The position numbers and the translations under genes are program-made. 64,000 bases of DNA from contig CAJTFG010000004.1 in assembly GCA_910575705.1 (NCBI GenBank), positions 85,011 to 149,010 of the forward strand. Reading direction: 5' to 3'. This DNA is from Erysipelotrichales bacterium. Its GTDB lineage: Bacteria > Bacillota_I > Bacilli_A > Erysipelotrichales > Erysipelotrichaceae. Position 1 is the stretch's first letter, and each line of letters begins with the position of its first letter. This document shows positions 24,287 to 33,061 of this stretch, piece after piece. The notes below the pieces were generated by a model, which had not been told where the DNA came from, ran no database searches, and saw only the letters and a program-made list of their open reading frames with translations.

Positions 24287-24933
24287 AGCTTGCAATTTTC
24301 GATATGGACGGTTTGATACTGGACTCTGAACGCATTTATCTGGAAGAAGCAAAAAAAGTATCAGATACTTATCATTATCATATTCCGAAAGAGGCTATTT
24401 TGGCGACAATGGGTTTAAATTCAGCAGCGTCGCATCAAAAGATCATAGACTATATGGGGAAGGACTTCCCTATAGATGAATATTTGGAGCACTTACGCAA
24501 GGGATTTGAATATCGTCTGATGCATCGCGAGGTAGCAAAGAAGAAAGGTCTTATGGAATTGCTACAGTATCTGGATGAGCATCATATTTTGAAAGCAGTT
24601 GCCACATCTACAAAAAGGATAAGAGCAGAGGCAATGCTAAAAAACGCAAACATTTATGATCGTTTTGACTGCATTGTTTGCGGGAATGAAATCGCAAACA
24701 GCAAACCTGCACCCGATATTTATCAAAAGGTATTGAAAAATATGGGAATCAGCTGCCGGGAAGCAGTCGTTTTTGAAGATTCACGTAATGGTCTGTTATC
24801 CGCTTGTAATGCAGATATTCCGTGCATTCTTGTGCCTGATCTGGCAATAGTAGAAGAAGAGCTTCAAAAAAGAGCACTCGCAGTAGTAAAAGATCTTTCA
24901 AAAGCTATCGATATTTTAGATGACATATATTGA
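24280..24933 (+). CDS. HAD hydrolase, beta-phosphoglucomutase-like
   Basis: 217 residues. Motif I is F-D-M-D-G-L-I-L-D-S-E (7-17), with a cap domain from 18 to 80, T-S-T-K motif II, and the S-K-P-A-P-D-I-Y motif III Lys. Motif IV is V-F-E-D-S-R-N-G. Subfamily IA sugar-phosphatase or phosphomutase; probably dephosphorylates a sugar or sugar-acid phosphate in this locus, perhaps to relieve sugar-phosphate stress. Translationally coupled to the epimerase gene upstream. Confidence 0.85.
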   Translation: MLKLAIFDMDGLILDSERIYLEEAKKVSDTYHYHIPKEAILATMGLNSAASHQKIIDYMGKDFPIDEYLEHLRKGFEYRLMHREVAKKKGLMELLQYLDEHHILKAVATSTKRIRAEAMLKNANIYDRFDCIVCGNEIANSKPAPDIYQKVLKNMGISCREAVVFEDSRNGLLSACNADIPCILVPDLAIVEEELQKRALAVVKDLSKAIDILDDIY

Positions 24934-24960
24934 TTTATTCAAAACATCGTTTATTATAAT

Positions 24961-24996
24961 AAAACAGGGATTATCTTTATGATATCCCTGTTTTTA
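24961..24996. terminator. Bidirectional terminator
   Basis: Perfect 11-bp stem AAAACAGGGAT / ATCCCTGTTTT with a 12-nt loop, between convergent HAD genes. Confidence 0.9.
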
Positions 24997-25021
24997 ATAG
25001 TCATCTTCATGATAATATAAC

Positions 25022-25822
25022 TCAGTCAAGAAAATGATGGATAGCATTGGCAATGCCATCGTCGGTTACCTCAGTTGTAATATAATCAGCTTCTTTTTTC
25101 AAAGCCTCTGATGCATTTCCCATTGCGACACCGATGGCAGCCTTCTGCAGCATTTCAATATCGTTATCTGCGTCTCCAAAAGCCATACAGTTATCCCAGG
25201 AAAGGTTCATAAGTTTTAGGACTTCCTCTATACCGGTAGATTTATTATAATCGCGGTGATAGCTCTCTACTGCTCCCGGATAGGCTCTGGCAGAAGAAAT
25301 CGTATCATATTTTTTTATGATCGACCATATAACGGATTCTTCACCAATCATAAAGATTGCCATGGGTGCGCCATGATGGATATGATAATTTCTTTCTGCT
25401 GACTTATCTACGACAACGGCCTTGTTCGGTTCATCCTTCAAATAGATGCGACAGTAATCATCGAATCTGTTATAACACATAATCGCTTCATCATATTTTA
25501 AAGAAAAGGCTATTTTGTTATCAATGCAATCTTGTATGATAGCTTTAGCTGTATCTTCCTCTATATGATGCTCGTTTAAGATTCGGCAGTTTTTATCTAA
25601 GATACATTGTCCGTTTACCGTCACATAAAAATCGCTTTGTAAAGACTTTTTAATATCTTCATGCATAAAGTAAATCGTTCTGCCTGTCGCAATCAATGTC
25701 TTTATACCGCGTGCCTCCTGTTCTTTAATTGCCTGTAAAGCAGATGGTTCTATTACGCGGGAACCGCGGGGAATCAATGTGCCGTCGATATCAAATATAA
25801 GCAGTTTAATTTCATTTTTCAT
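25022..25822 (-). CDS. Cof-type HAD-IIB phosphatase
   Basis: 266 residues from ATG 25822; a TTG 36 bases upstream is less credible. Motif I is F-D-I-D-G-T-L-I, the IIB cap lies in the middle, then K-S-T-G-I-E-E-V (motif III Lys) and F-G-D-A-D-N-D-I-E-M-L (motif IV) with the following G-V-A-M-G-N-A. These enzymes dephosphorylate sugar phosphates, FMN or nucleotides. Placement in the sugar-acid locus suggests a sugar phosphate. The ribosome site is weak. Confidence 0.87.
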   Translation of the reverse strand: MKNEIKLLIFDIDGTLIPRGSRVIEPSALQAIKEQEARGIKTLIATGRTIYFMHEDIKKSLQSDFYVTVNGQCILDKNCRILNEHHIEEDTAKAIIQDCIDNKIAFSLKYDEAIMCYNRFDDYCRIYLKDEPNKAVVVDKSAERNYHIHHGAPMAIFMIGEESVIWSIIKKYDTISSARAYPGAVESYHRDYNKSTGIEEVLKLMNLSWDNCMAFGDADNDIEMLQKAAIGVAMGNASEALKKEADYITTEVTDDGIANAIHHFLD

Positions 25823-25882
25823 GCTTCCATTATAAATCCTATGGTAAATGTAAAGCAAATGGATTTATGATTTCTTTTCTTT

Positions 25883-26043
25883 TTTTATGAATTCTATATA
25901 GGCGATCGTACAGGCATAAACAAAAAAACAAGCCATCAGCTAAGTTTTAATGGTTCATAAAATAAAATAAATGCGTAGATTAAGATAAAAAATTCATAAA
26001 AAAAGAAATATGAATTGAAATAAGTCCATAAATACCCTATAAT
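25883..26043 (+). promoter_or_regulatory. Control region with TTCATAAAA boxes and leaderless promoter
   Basis: TTGAAA (26015-26020), 17-bp spacer, TATAAT (26038-26043). The ATG of the next gene begins six bases later, where transcription should start. TTCATAAAA occurs at 25954-25962 and 25993-26001, an inverted TTTTATGA at 25883-25890, and a TCCATAAAT variant at 26025-26033 within the spacer. Confidence 0.7.
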
Positions 26044-26049
26044 TTAATT

Positions 26050-26784
26050 ATGAAATACTATAATAAAAAAGAACTTGGTAAAATCTTTGTGCGCTTCTTA
26101 TTCTATATTCTGTTCATTATTCTCTTGGTAAACATTGCGGTACGTACGGAAAGCAGCTGGCAAAAATGGTTTTTAATCGTTTTCGGAGTGATTGCCCTTG
26201 TTGTTACAGGACTTTCCGAATATTTGAAGTATCTTTATAATCAGGCGCTTTATGCATTGAATTTTGAACTGAATCCAGAAAAAGCAATCGTTTTTTTTGA
26301 CAAGATAGACGCACATGATATCTTTAAAGGATACCGTAAAACGCGATATGTTTTTGATGTGCAAGTCAGTATTGAGCAGAATAGAGCAGAGGATGCATTG
26401 GATATTATAGAAAAGCAGTATGATTATTTTAACTCATCCGTTGAACTCAAAATGATTCAATATTATTATCAGCTCCGTGCGTATTGTATGTTAAACCGCC
26501 ACAATAAGCTAAAAGCAACATATGAAAATATCAATCGGCTGCGTCGTTTAAAAAAGCCGCCGAGAATTTTCAGTTTTGATGAAATAGACGGCATATATTA
26601 CCTTGGAATGAAGGATTACCGAAAGGCATATCGCTCTTTTCAAAAGGTAGATATGAAATATATGAATCCCAAAGAGTGTTGCTTTATTTTGAAGCAGCTA
26701 TGTCTGCTTTCAAAAGATGGAAAAAACCAGAAATATAAAAAAGAGTATGATGAACTGGTGGGAGAAATATATGAAAGTAAATAA
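26050..26784 (+). CDS. Membrane-anchored TPR-like protein, probably leaderless
   Basis: 244 residues. Two membrane helices are at about 11-28 and 38-60. The rest is a cytosolic helical domain with TPR-like repeats (A-L-Y-A-L-N-F-E-L-N-P-E-K-A near 67, then Y-Y-L-G-M-K-D-Y-R-K-A-Y near 185). There is no Shine-Dalgarno; the -10 TATAAT ends six bases before the ATG, so the mRNA would begin at or next to the start codon. It overlaps the DeoR regulator gene by 14 bp and shares its transcript. Function unknown. Confidence 0.75.
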   Translation: MKYYNKKELGKIFVRFLFYILFIILLVNIAVRTESSWQKWFLIVFGVIALVVTGLSEYLKYLYNQALYALNFELNPEKAIVFFDKIDAHDIFKGYRKTRYVFDVQVSIEQNRAEDALDIIEKQYDYFNSSVELKMIQYYYQLRAYCMLNRHNKLKATYENINRLRRLKKPPRIFSFDEIDGIYYLGMKDYRKAYRSFQKVDMKYMNPKECCFILKQLCLLSKDGKNQKYKKEYDELVGEIYESK

Positions 26785-27580
26785 AAAAATAGTAGATAAA
26801 AGAAGAAACGACATCATGAAGATCATCCAGACGGAAAATAAGGTGGATGTTTTAAAGCTTGCTGAACAGTTTCATGTTTCACCTCTTACGATCCGTAGGG
26901 ATCTGCAGTATTGGGAGAGCCTGGGGGCTATCGTTCGTAATTACGGCGGTGCCAGTCTGATTCAGGATTTTGTAGAAAATGATGATTATGATAAACAGCG
27001 GTATATGCATGCGATTGCAAAAAGGGCGGCTTCTTTTGTGGAGAACGATGACGTTATTTTTATTAATTCTTCACAAACAGCGTTGATGGTATTGGAGTTT
27101 ATCAAAAATAAGAGAGTAACGGTAATTACCAATAATGCGAAAGCGATAAATTATACGCCGGACTCTCTAGTAACGGTTGTATTTACCGGAGGAGAAGTGC
27201 GTTTTCCCAAGAATTCGATGACTGGTGATTTCGCATTGAGCATGCTGAATAATATTACTGCTGACAAGTGCTTTATCGGTTGCAGCGGATTGGATGAAGA
27301 AGGGATCTCTACCGAATTGATGAAAGAGATGCTGATTAATCAGACAATGCTTAAAAGAACGAAAAATACGCGCTTTGTCTTATGTGATCATCATAAATTC
27401 GGGCTTAATTATTCATTCCGTTATTCTTCTTTTGATAGTATTCATGTTCTTATCACGGATGTCCAGGCCCAAAGTGCTATCGTTGAAGCAATTGAACAGA
27501 AATATATGACGCAGATCATTCGGGTAGAGCCTGTGATCAATTTGAATCAAGAACAGATTCAGGGAGAAAAGCTGATGTAG
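26771..27580 (+). CDS. DeoR-family transcriptional regulator of the sugar locus
   Basis: 269 residues from ATG 26771, preceded by GGGAG. An N-terminal DeoR winged HTH (R-R-N-D-I-M-K-I-I to L-T-I-R-R-D-L) is followed by the A-x-V-R-N-Y-G-G-A wing. The C-terminal DeoRC sensor has T-N-N-A-K-A-I, T-G-G-E-V-R and G-C-S-G-L-D-x-x-x-G-I-S-T, which bind sugar phosphates in the family. UlaR, SgcR and LacR belong here. Its position in the middle of the ula-type genes and the recurring TTCATAAAA boxes suggest it represses this locus (inference). The start lies inside the preceding gene. Confidence 0.9.
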   Translation: MKVNKKIVDKRRNDIMKIIQTENKVDVLKLAEQFHVSPLTIRRDLQYWESLGAIVRNYGGASLIQDFVENDDYDKQRYMHAIAKRAASFVENDDVIFINSSQTALMVLEFIKNKRVTVITNNAKAINYTPDSLVTVVFTGGEVRFPKNSMTGDFALSMLNNITADKCFIGCSGLDEEGISTELMKEMLINQTMLKRTKNTRFVLCDHHKFGLNYSFRYSSFDSIHVLITDVQAQSAIVEAIEQKYMTQIIRVEPVINLNQEQIQGEKLM

Positions 27581-27612
27581 GCTCCAGTATAAAAATAATA
27601 TATGAAAAAGAT

Positions 27613-27647
27613 AAGACTATCGGCATATGGGAGCGGATAGTCTTTTT
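27613..27647 (+). terminator. Terminator after the DeoR gene
   Basis: AAGACTATC / GATAGTCTT stem, 14-nt loop, T run. Confidence 0.88.
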
Positions 27648-27682
27648 ATATACTGTGTGCATGTACTTTGCAACGTCATTAT

Positions 27683-27721
27683 AAAAAGGAGGCTTTAGCG
27701 TCGGGGAGAGCCTCCTTTTTT
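27683..27721. terminator. Bidirectional terminator
   Basis: Perfect 12-bp stem AAAAAGGAGGCT / AGCCTCCTTTTT with a 14-nt loop. Probably ends the minus-strand BtpA/SgcQ gene and backs up the DeoR terminator. Confidence 0.85.
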
Positions 27722-27794
27722 GAACAAGCAGCGCATATTTCAATGCTAAAATATACGAATACGACGGGTCATATATGAGGAGAAATGTTATATA

Positions 27795-28610
27795 TTATAA
27801 AGTCTTTCTGAATTCTTTTACTACATTCATGAATTCTTCAACGCGTTTCTGATCTACAGCATTTTCAAAAATGCCATCAATTTTAAACGTCGTTGCACAA
27901 ACAGCGCCGTCTGCAACAGACAATTGGCGAGCAATGTTGTCTTTATTAGTACCGGTATTGCAAAGAACCGGGGTTCTTTTTACTGCAGTTTTAACGACGT
28001 TTAATACCTGCGTATCAGTTTCGGCACCGGCAGTTAGACCGGAAACACAAAGTGCATCTGGTTTATTATTGAATTCTGTAGAGCGTGCAATTTCTGCGAT
28101 ATTTCTATCTGCCAGATATTTTGCAGCTTCCGGCACGATATTATATAGCATTTTTACATTGTCAGCTCCGATAGCCATTTTGTGACGTACCGTTTTTCCA
28201 ACATTGGTATTCCATAATCCAAAGTCACTAGCATATACACCGGAAATGATTTCACGTATGAATTTTGCATCTACGGCAACAGCGAGATCCAAGGAAGCAA
28301 TCGGATCCCATAAGCAGTTGACGCCATAAGGAACCGTTATCTCATTTTTCAGTTCACCAATGACATTTGCCATAGCTGCGATTGTTACGGGTTCTACCTT
28401 TGTAAGATAAGGAAGACTGAATTCATTTGAAAACATTACGGCATCAACGCCGCCATCCTGTAATGCATGCAGATCTTTTCTTGCACAATCGAGCACCTTC
28501 TTCATACCGCCTGCCTTATCAAAATAAGGATCACCAGGTAACGGCTGTAGATGACACATCGCAATAATCGGTTTTTTTACACCAAATAGTTCTTCTAACC
28601 AAGTATTCAT
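27795..28610 (-). CDS. BtpA/SgcQ-family protein
   Basis: 271 residues from ATG 28610 (GAGGG upstream); the longer frame adds 12 residues without support. TIM-barrel-type sequence with A-M-C-H-L-Q-P-L-P-G-D-P, D-A-V-M-F-S-N-E, G-V-N-C-L-W-D-P and C-V-S-G-L-T-A-G-A-E-T as in the BtpA/SgcQ family. In E. coli SgcQ sits with a PTS, an SgcE epimerase and the SgcR DeoR regulator, the same partners seen here. The reaction is not known to me. Divergent from the aldolase/PTS operon. Confidence 0.85.
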   Translation of the reverse strand: MNTWLEELFGVKKPIIAMCHLQPLPGDPYFDKAGGMKKVLDCARKDLHALQDGGVDAVMFSNEFSLPYLTKVEPVTIAAMANVIGELKNEITVPYGVNCLWDPIASLDLAVAVDAKFIREIISGVYASDFGLWNTNVGKTVRHKMAIGADNVKMLYNIVPEAAKYLADRNIAEIARSTEFNNKPDALCVSGLTAGAETDTQVLNVVKTAVKRTPVLCNTGTNKDNIARQLSVADGAVCATTFKIDGIFENAVDQKRVEEFMNVVKEFRKTL

Positions 28611-28681
28611 AAATGTTATCCCTCTCTTTCGCTCATATGATAGCATACTTTTTTATTTCAGCAATCAAACACACTGAAATG

Positions 28682-28862
28682 CCCATAAAAACAACTAATT
28701 GTTCGTAAAAATGGACTTGATTATGAGAAGTATACATAAAAGTTATATATATAAAAAAGGAAAATGATGGATATTGCAGCTTTTGATGATAAAAACAATT
28801 CGTATAATGGTATAATGGTTCATAAAAGCTTATTGACAGTATAATTTTATGGCTTCTATAAT
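28682..28862. promoter_or_regulatory. Divergent control region with promoter and TTCATAAAA boxes
   Basis: TTGACA (28833-28838), 18-bp spacer, TATAAT (28857-28862) for the plus-strand operon. TTCATAAAA (28819-28827) lies just before the -35 and an inverted TTTTATGG (28845-28852) lies between -35 and -10. Variants occur at about 28682-28689, 28702-28710 and 28734-28741. The box arrangement fits repression of this promoter. Confidence 0.7.
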
Positions 28863-28894
28863 TTAAATAAATAGATACAATCAGGAGGTATTCT

Positions 28895-29530
28895 ATGTTT
28901 GAAAAAGAGAAAAAACAGATGATTGAAGCAGCTTTGAAAATGAAGGAATATCATTTAATTTCCTTAACTGGAGGGAATGTCAGCATGCGTGTTGCAGAAG
29001 ATAAATACCTGGTAACTCCCTCAGGCATGTATTATGAAACCATGAAGCCGGAGGATATCGTATTGATTAACGGCCGGTGTGAAGTTTTGGAAGGAAAGAG
29101 AAAGCCGTCTTCTGACGCCAGTGCTCTAGTTTATATTTTTGAGCATAAAAAGGAAGTCGGCGCCATTGTTCACACACATCAGCCGTATGCTACGGCAATA
29201 GGCTTAAATAACGACAAATTGCCTGCCTGTCTGGTAACAATTATCGACGCTAACCATGCAGATGTACCAGTTGCGCCGTGGACGCCTTCTCAGGATGTCG
29301 GTATGGGCAAACTTTGCGTAGAATATGCAACGGATGCCAATGCAGTAATCATGAAGAATCATGGTGTTATTGCGTTCGGTGCAGATCTGGAGGAAGCACT
29401 GTTTGGGGTTGTATATTTGGAAGAGGCCGCAAAGACTTATGTATTGGCAAGAATCATGGGAGAGGTTGAAGAACTTCCGCCGGAAGAAATAGCTAAAGAA
29501 AGAAGCGGCTGGGTAAATTACGGACAATAG
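28895..29530 (+). CDS. Class II aldolase / L-fuculose-phosphate-aldolase-like protein
   Basis: 211 residues. Zinc ligands H93 and H95 in H-T-H-Q-P-Y-A and a third His in K-N-H-G-V-I-A-F-G; S-L-T-G-G-N-V-S and T-P-S-G form the phosphate site. The family includes fuculose-P aldolase and ribulose-5-P 4-epimerases. It is closer to the aldolase style than the UlaF at 33062, so it may cleave a ketose phosphate to DHAP or pyruvate-type products (uncertain). AGGAGG lies before the ATG. First gene of the long plus-strand operon. Confidence 0.87.
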   Translation: MFEKEKKQMIEAALKMKEYHLISLTGGNVSMRVAEDKYLVTPSGMYYETMKPEDIVLINGRCEVLEGKRKPSSDASALVYIFEHKKEVGAIVHTHQPYATAIGLNNDKLPACLVTIIDANHADVPVAPWTPSQDVGMGKLCVEYATDANAVIMKNHGVIAFGADLEEALFGVVYLEEAAKTYVLARIMGEVEELPPEEIAKERSGWVNYGQ

Positions 29531-29655
29531 TTAATATCAATCATTCATATAATTAATGAATTGATCGTATGGTTCTATTGTTTAAAGGAACGAAAGCCTT
29601 TACAATGAAATTGAGCTAGTTTTGAAGTAGTTTGCAAATGGAAGGAGGATTTCAT

Positions 29656-30117
29656 ATGCTGAAAACATTTGTAGAAAAAAATCATTACTCATTTCATCAA
29701 TCCTTTAATAATTGGCATGACGCTATTTATTATGGCGCAGAGCCGCTGTTAAAGGATGGAACGATTGATGAAGAGTACATTGAACAGATCATACAAAATG
29801 TTGAAACATATGGTCCTTATATCATTATTGATCCAGGGCGCGTCGCAATGCCGCATTCGACACTAGGAGGAAAAGGTGTTCATAATACGGCAATCTGCTT
29901 TATGAAGGTGGAAGAGCCTGTTGTTTTTGATCCAGAAGACCACAGCAAAGATGCCAGGCTGTTTTTCACCCTTGCGGCAGTAAATCCAGATGAGCACTTG
30001 ACAAACATGATGGCACTGGCAAATATGCTGTCTACTGAGGGGCTGATTGATGATTTGCTTGAAGTGCAAAATCCGGAAGATTTGTTAAAGCTACATGAGA
30101 AGTACTTCAAAATTTAG
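29656..30117 (+). CDS. ulaC: PTS ascorbate-type EIIA component
   Basis: 153 residues from ATG 29656 (AAGGAGG 7 bases upstream). Mannitol/fructose-type EIIA fold with the phospho-acceptor His in R-V-A-M-P-H-S (H67). Takes phosphate from HPr and passes it to the IIB protein encoded at 31673. Followed 24 bp later by the IIC gene. A weak cre-like sequence lies 50 bp upstream of the start. Confidence 0.9.
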   Translation: MLKTFVEKNHYSFHQSFNNWHDAIYYGAEPLLKDGTIDEEYIEQIIQNVETYGPYIIIDPGRVAMPHSTLGGKGVHNTAICFMKVEEPVVFDPEDHSKDARLFFTLAAVNPDEHLTNMMALANMLSTEGLIDDLLEVQNPEDLLKLHEKYFKI

Positions 30118-30141
30118 TACCCAATAAAGGAGGGAAAGGTT

Positions 30142-31638
30142 ATGGATTTTTTAGTCTCTATTTGGAGTTATTTTGTTAATAATTTCTTAACACAGCCTGC
30201 TTATTTTATCGGTTTGATAGTATTTGTAGGTTATGTTCTTTTAAGAAAACCATTCTACGAATGTTTTTCTGGATTTATTAAAGCAACTGTCGGTTACATG
30301 ATCCTTGCTGTAGGATCCGGAGGATTGTCTTCTTCCTTTAAACCGATCATCGCAGCTTTGCAGAATCGTTTTGATTTGACGGCAATGGTGCTGGACACTT
30401 ATCAGGGTCAGACGGCAGCACAGTCAGCGATGGAGGCATGCGGTAAATCGTTCTCTCAGGCGATGCTATTGCTGCTGTTTGCATTCATCTTTAATATATT
30501 GCTTGTACGTTTCCAAAAATATACAAAGATGAGAGCGGTATTTACAACTGGTCACATTCAGACACAGCAAGCAACGATTGCATTCTGGATCATCTTTACT
30601 TGCTTCCCGCAGCTGGGTAATTTACCATTGCTTGTTATCATGTCTTTATTGCTGGGACTTTACTGGGCGACAGGTTCCAACCTGACAGTGGATTTGGCAC
30701 AGGAATTGACCGATGGTGCAGGCTTCTGCGTGGCTCATCAGCAAATGTTCGGTATCGCTATCTGGTCTGCGATTGGTAAAAAATTATTCAGCAGCAAGGG
30801 TGGAAAGGCAAAACGTCTGGAAGATTACGAGCTTCCTGGATGGCTTTCTATCTTCAATGAAAACATTGTTGCTACATCCGTTTTGATGACGCTGTTCTTC
30901 TCTGTTATTTTATTGGTATTAGGAAAAGATTATCTGATAGCATCTGGAATGCTGAAAGAAGGAAGTAGCTTCTTATTCTATATCTTAACGACTTCACTGA
31001 ACTTTGCGGTTTATCTGTCTATCCTGCAGCTTGGAGTTCGTACGTTCGTTGGTGAATTGACAAATTCATTCCAGGGTATTCAGCAGAAATTGCTTCCCGG
31101 TTCTATGCCTGGTATCGACTGTGCTGCATCTTACGGTTTTGCGCCTGCGAATGCAGTTACCTTCGGTTTCATCTTCGGTGCAGCAGGACAGTTCCTTGTT
31201 ATCATTGCATTGGTAATGATGAAATCTCCGGTTCTTGCAATTGCAGGATTCGTACCTGTATTCTTCGATAATGCAACGATCTCCGTATATGTAAACTCTC
31301 ATGCAGGTGCTAAGGCTGCTATGTTATGTTCATTCTTATCTGGTATTTTACAGGTAGTTTGCTCAGTATTGGCTGCACAGTTCTTCGTATACAACGGTGT
31401 AGGCGTATTAACAACAGATGCTCCGGGATGGATGGCTATGTTCGACTGGGCTGTTATCTGGCCGGGATTCGGTGCGGTAATGCACTATCTGAGCTATATC
31501 GGTGTTGCAATTGTAGCAATCGTATTAATTGCTATTCCTCAGCTGCAGTATCGCAAGAATCCAGAAGGTTACTTCCTGTGTGTAAATGATTGGGAAGCAT
31601 ACAAGAAACTTCGTGAAGAAAAAGCTTCAAATGCATAA
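30142..31638 (+). CDS. ulaA: PTS ascorbate-type EIIC permease
   Basis: 498 residues, about eleven membrane helices, homologous in pattern to UlaA/SgaT. It has L-L-R-K-P-F-Y-E-C-F near residue 33, the H-I-Q-T-Q-Q-A amphipathic loop, and D-L-A-Q-E-L-T-D-G-A-G-F-C-V-A-H-Q-Q near 188-205. The latter segment lines the vitamin C site in E. coli UlaA. Transports and phosphorylates L-ascorbate or a related sugar acid together with IIB. AGGAGGG precedes the ATG. Confidence 0.95.
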   Translation: MDFLVSIWSYFVNNFLTQPAYFIGLIVFVGYVLLRKPFYECFSGFIKATVGYMILAVGSGGLSSSFKPIIAALQNRFDLTAMVLDTYQGQTAAQSAMEACGKSFSQAMLLLLFAFIFNILLVRFQKYTKMRAVFTTGHIQTQQATIAFWIIFTCFPQLGNLPLLVIMSLLLGLYWATGSNLTVDLAQELTDGAGFCVAHQQMFGIAIWSAIGKKLFSSKGGKAKRLEDYELPGWLSIFNENIVATSVLMTLFFSVILLVLGKDYLIASGMLKEGSSFLFYILTTSLNFAVYLSILQLGVRTFVGELTNSFQGIQQKLLPGSMPGIDCAASYGFAPANAVTFGFIFGAAGQFLVIIALVMMKSPVLAIAGFVPVFFDNATISVYVNSHAGAKAAMLCSFLSGILQVVCSVLAAQFFVYNGVGVLTTDAPGWMAMFDWAVIWPGFGAVMHYLSYIGVAIVAIVLIAIPQLQYRKNPEGYFLCVNDWEAYKKLREEKASNA

Positions 31639-31672
31639 ATATAAATAATAATTTAAAGAAGGAGATAATTCC

Positions 31673-31963
31673 ATGATTAAAATTCTTATTTGCTGCGCCA
31701 GTGGATCTGGGACAAGTATGTTGATGAAATTGACTGTTGAGAAAGCTTGTAAAGCAAGCGGCTTGGATGCAAAGGTGACACATTCTCCGATTGCTGAGGG
31801 AAAATCAGCTGCTACTCAATATGATCTTGTATTTACTTCGCCTAATTTCTTAAATATGTTTGATAGCGCAAAAGCGGCAGGTATAAAAGTTTGTCCGCTG
31901 AAGAACCCATTATCTGATGCTGAAGTTAAACAGCATTTGCAGGAGTGCGGATTTGTAAAATAA
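31673..31963 (+). CDS. ulaB: PTS ascorbate-type EIIB component
   Basis: 96 residues. Rossmann-like PTS IIB with a phosphocysteine loop C-A-S-G-S-G-T-S (C8), where UlaB has C-G-N-G-Q-G-S-S. Transfers phosphate from the IIA His to the sugar bound by IIC. AAGGAG is 7 bases before the ATG. A terminator-like stem follows, which could lower expression of the downstream catabolic genes. Confidence 0.93.
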   Translation: MIKILICCASGSGTSMLMKLTVEKACKASGLDAKVTHSPIAEGKSAATQYDLVFTSPNFLNMFDSAKAAGIKVCPLKNPLSDAEVKQHLQECGFVK

Positions 31964-31965
31964 GA

Positions 31966-31997
31966 AAAGCCAGGCTTCTAAACGGGAGCCTGGTTTT
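31966..31997 (+). terminator. Terminator or attenuating hairpin after ulaB
   Basis: CCAGGCT / AGCCTGG stem with a 10-nt loop and TTTT. The genes after it are in the same direction with only 60 bp between, so partial read-through is likely. Confidence 0.7.
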
Positions 31998-32024
31998 AAC
32001 GATAATACATAATAGGAGATGTTT

Positions 32025-33059
32025 ATGAAAGCAGAGAAAAGAAAAGTTGCTGATTTAAAAAGAGCGTATGCTACCAATACGCTGGTGTTTAATGACAAAC
32101 CTTATGTTTTGTATGCTTCGGAAGCAAGTGTTGACGAACCCGGATATGCCTATGCTGTTCCTATGGATAATTTAGATCAAAAAGAAATCATTTGGGATAA
32201 TGCCGGAGGATGCATGTCTATCCTGCAGCATCCGTATCATAACAATATGTTTATTGCTGTGCAGGAGTTTTATTTAAAGCAGACGCCATCGAAAGCAAAA
32301 CTGGTAACCGGTCTTAGAAAGGATGACGGAAGCTGGGAAATCAAAGATTTGCTGCATCTTCCGTTTCTGCATCGCTTTGGTATTCTGAAGGACGATGATA
32401 AAGTTTATTTGGTAGCCTGTACTATTGCACAGGATAAAAAAGATAAAGAAGATTGGTCAAGACCGGGTGAAGTATGGGTAGGAGAACTGCCAGAAGATAA
32501 TAGTGAAGTAAAGCTATCTTTATTGAAAACAGGGTTGTACCGAAATCACGGCTTCTATTCAAATAAAGAAAATGGTAGGGATGTTATTTATATAGGAAGT
32601 GACAGCGGAATTCATCGTATATTTTGTGATAACGGACAATTGCATCTTGAAAAGGTACTCGATGGAAAAATCGGTGAAGTAGCGTTGCAGGATATTGATA
32701 TGGATGGAAAACTGGAAATGATGACAATTGAACCGTTCCATGGAAATCAGATCTGCATTTATCATTTGGATGAGAATAATGTATATCAGAAGGTCTGGAC
32801 ATATGAAAATCAAATTGATTTTGCTCATACGCTGAGCGGAGATACCTTATTAGGAAAGCCTTGTTTCGTTGCCGGTGTAAGAAGGATGGCTGCCGAATGC
32901 TTTGCTGTGACATATGAATACGGACAGTATGCAGTTACCGTGCTGGATACGGAAGGCGGACCGGCAAATCTCTGTGTCATTCATTATGAAAACGAAGATT
33001 ATATATCATGCGCAAATCATACAAAAAACGAATGCGCTTTATATAAGATAGGAGAATGA
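32025..33059 (+). CDS. FG-GAP/VCBS-like beta-propeller protein of the sugar locus
   Basis: 344 residues from ATG 32025; the ATG six bases upstream abuts the AGGAG site. No signal peptide, so probably cytosolic. Repeated beta-rich blocks with H-R-F-G-I-L, R-N-H-G-F-Y-S and D-I-D-M-D-G-K-L-E-M (near 221) fit a seven-blade FG-GAP-type propeller with one calcium-like loop. No enzyme family recognised. It sits between PTS genes and ulaF and overlaps ulaF's region by stop/start proximity, so it may be a lactonase-like or sensor protein of the pathway (speculative). Confidence 0.65.
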   Translation: MKAEKRKVADLKRAYATNTLVFNDKPYVLYASEASVDEPGYAYAVPMDNLDQKEIIWDNAGGCMSILQHPYHNNMFIAVQEFYLKQTPSKAKLVTGLRKDDGSWEIKDLLHLPFLHRFGILKDDDKVYLVACTIAQDKKDKEDWSRPGEVWVGELPEDNSEVKLSLLKTGLYRNHGFYSNKENGRDVIYIGSDSGIHRIFCDNGQLHLEKVLDGKIGEVALQDIDMDGKLEMMTIEPFHGNQICIYHLDENNVYQKVWTYENQIDFAHTLSGDTLLGKPCFVAGVRRMAAECFAVTYEYGQYAVTVLDTEGGPANLCVIHYENEDYISCANHTKNECALYKIGE

Positions 33060-33061
33060 TT

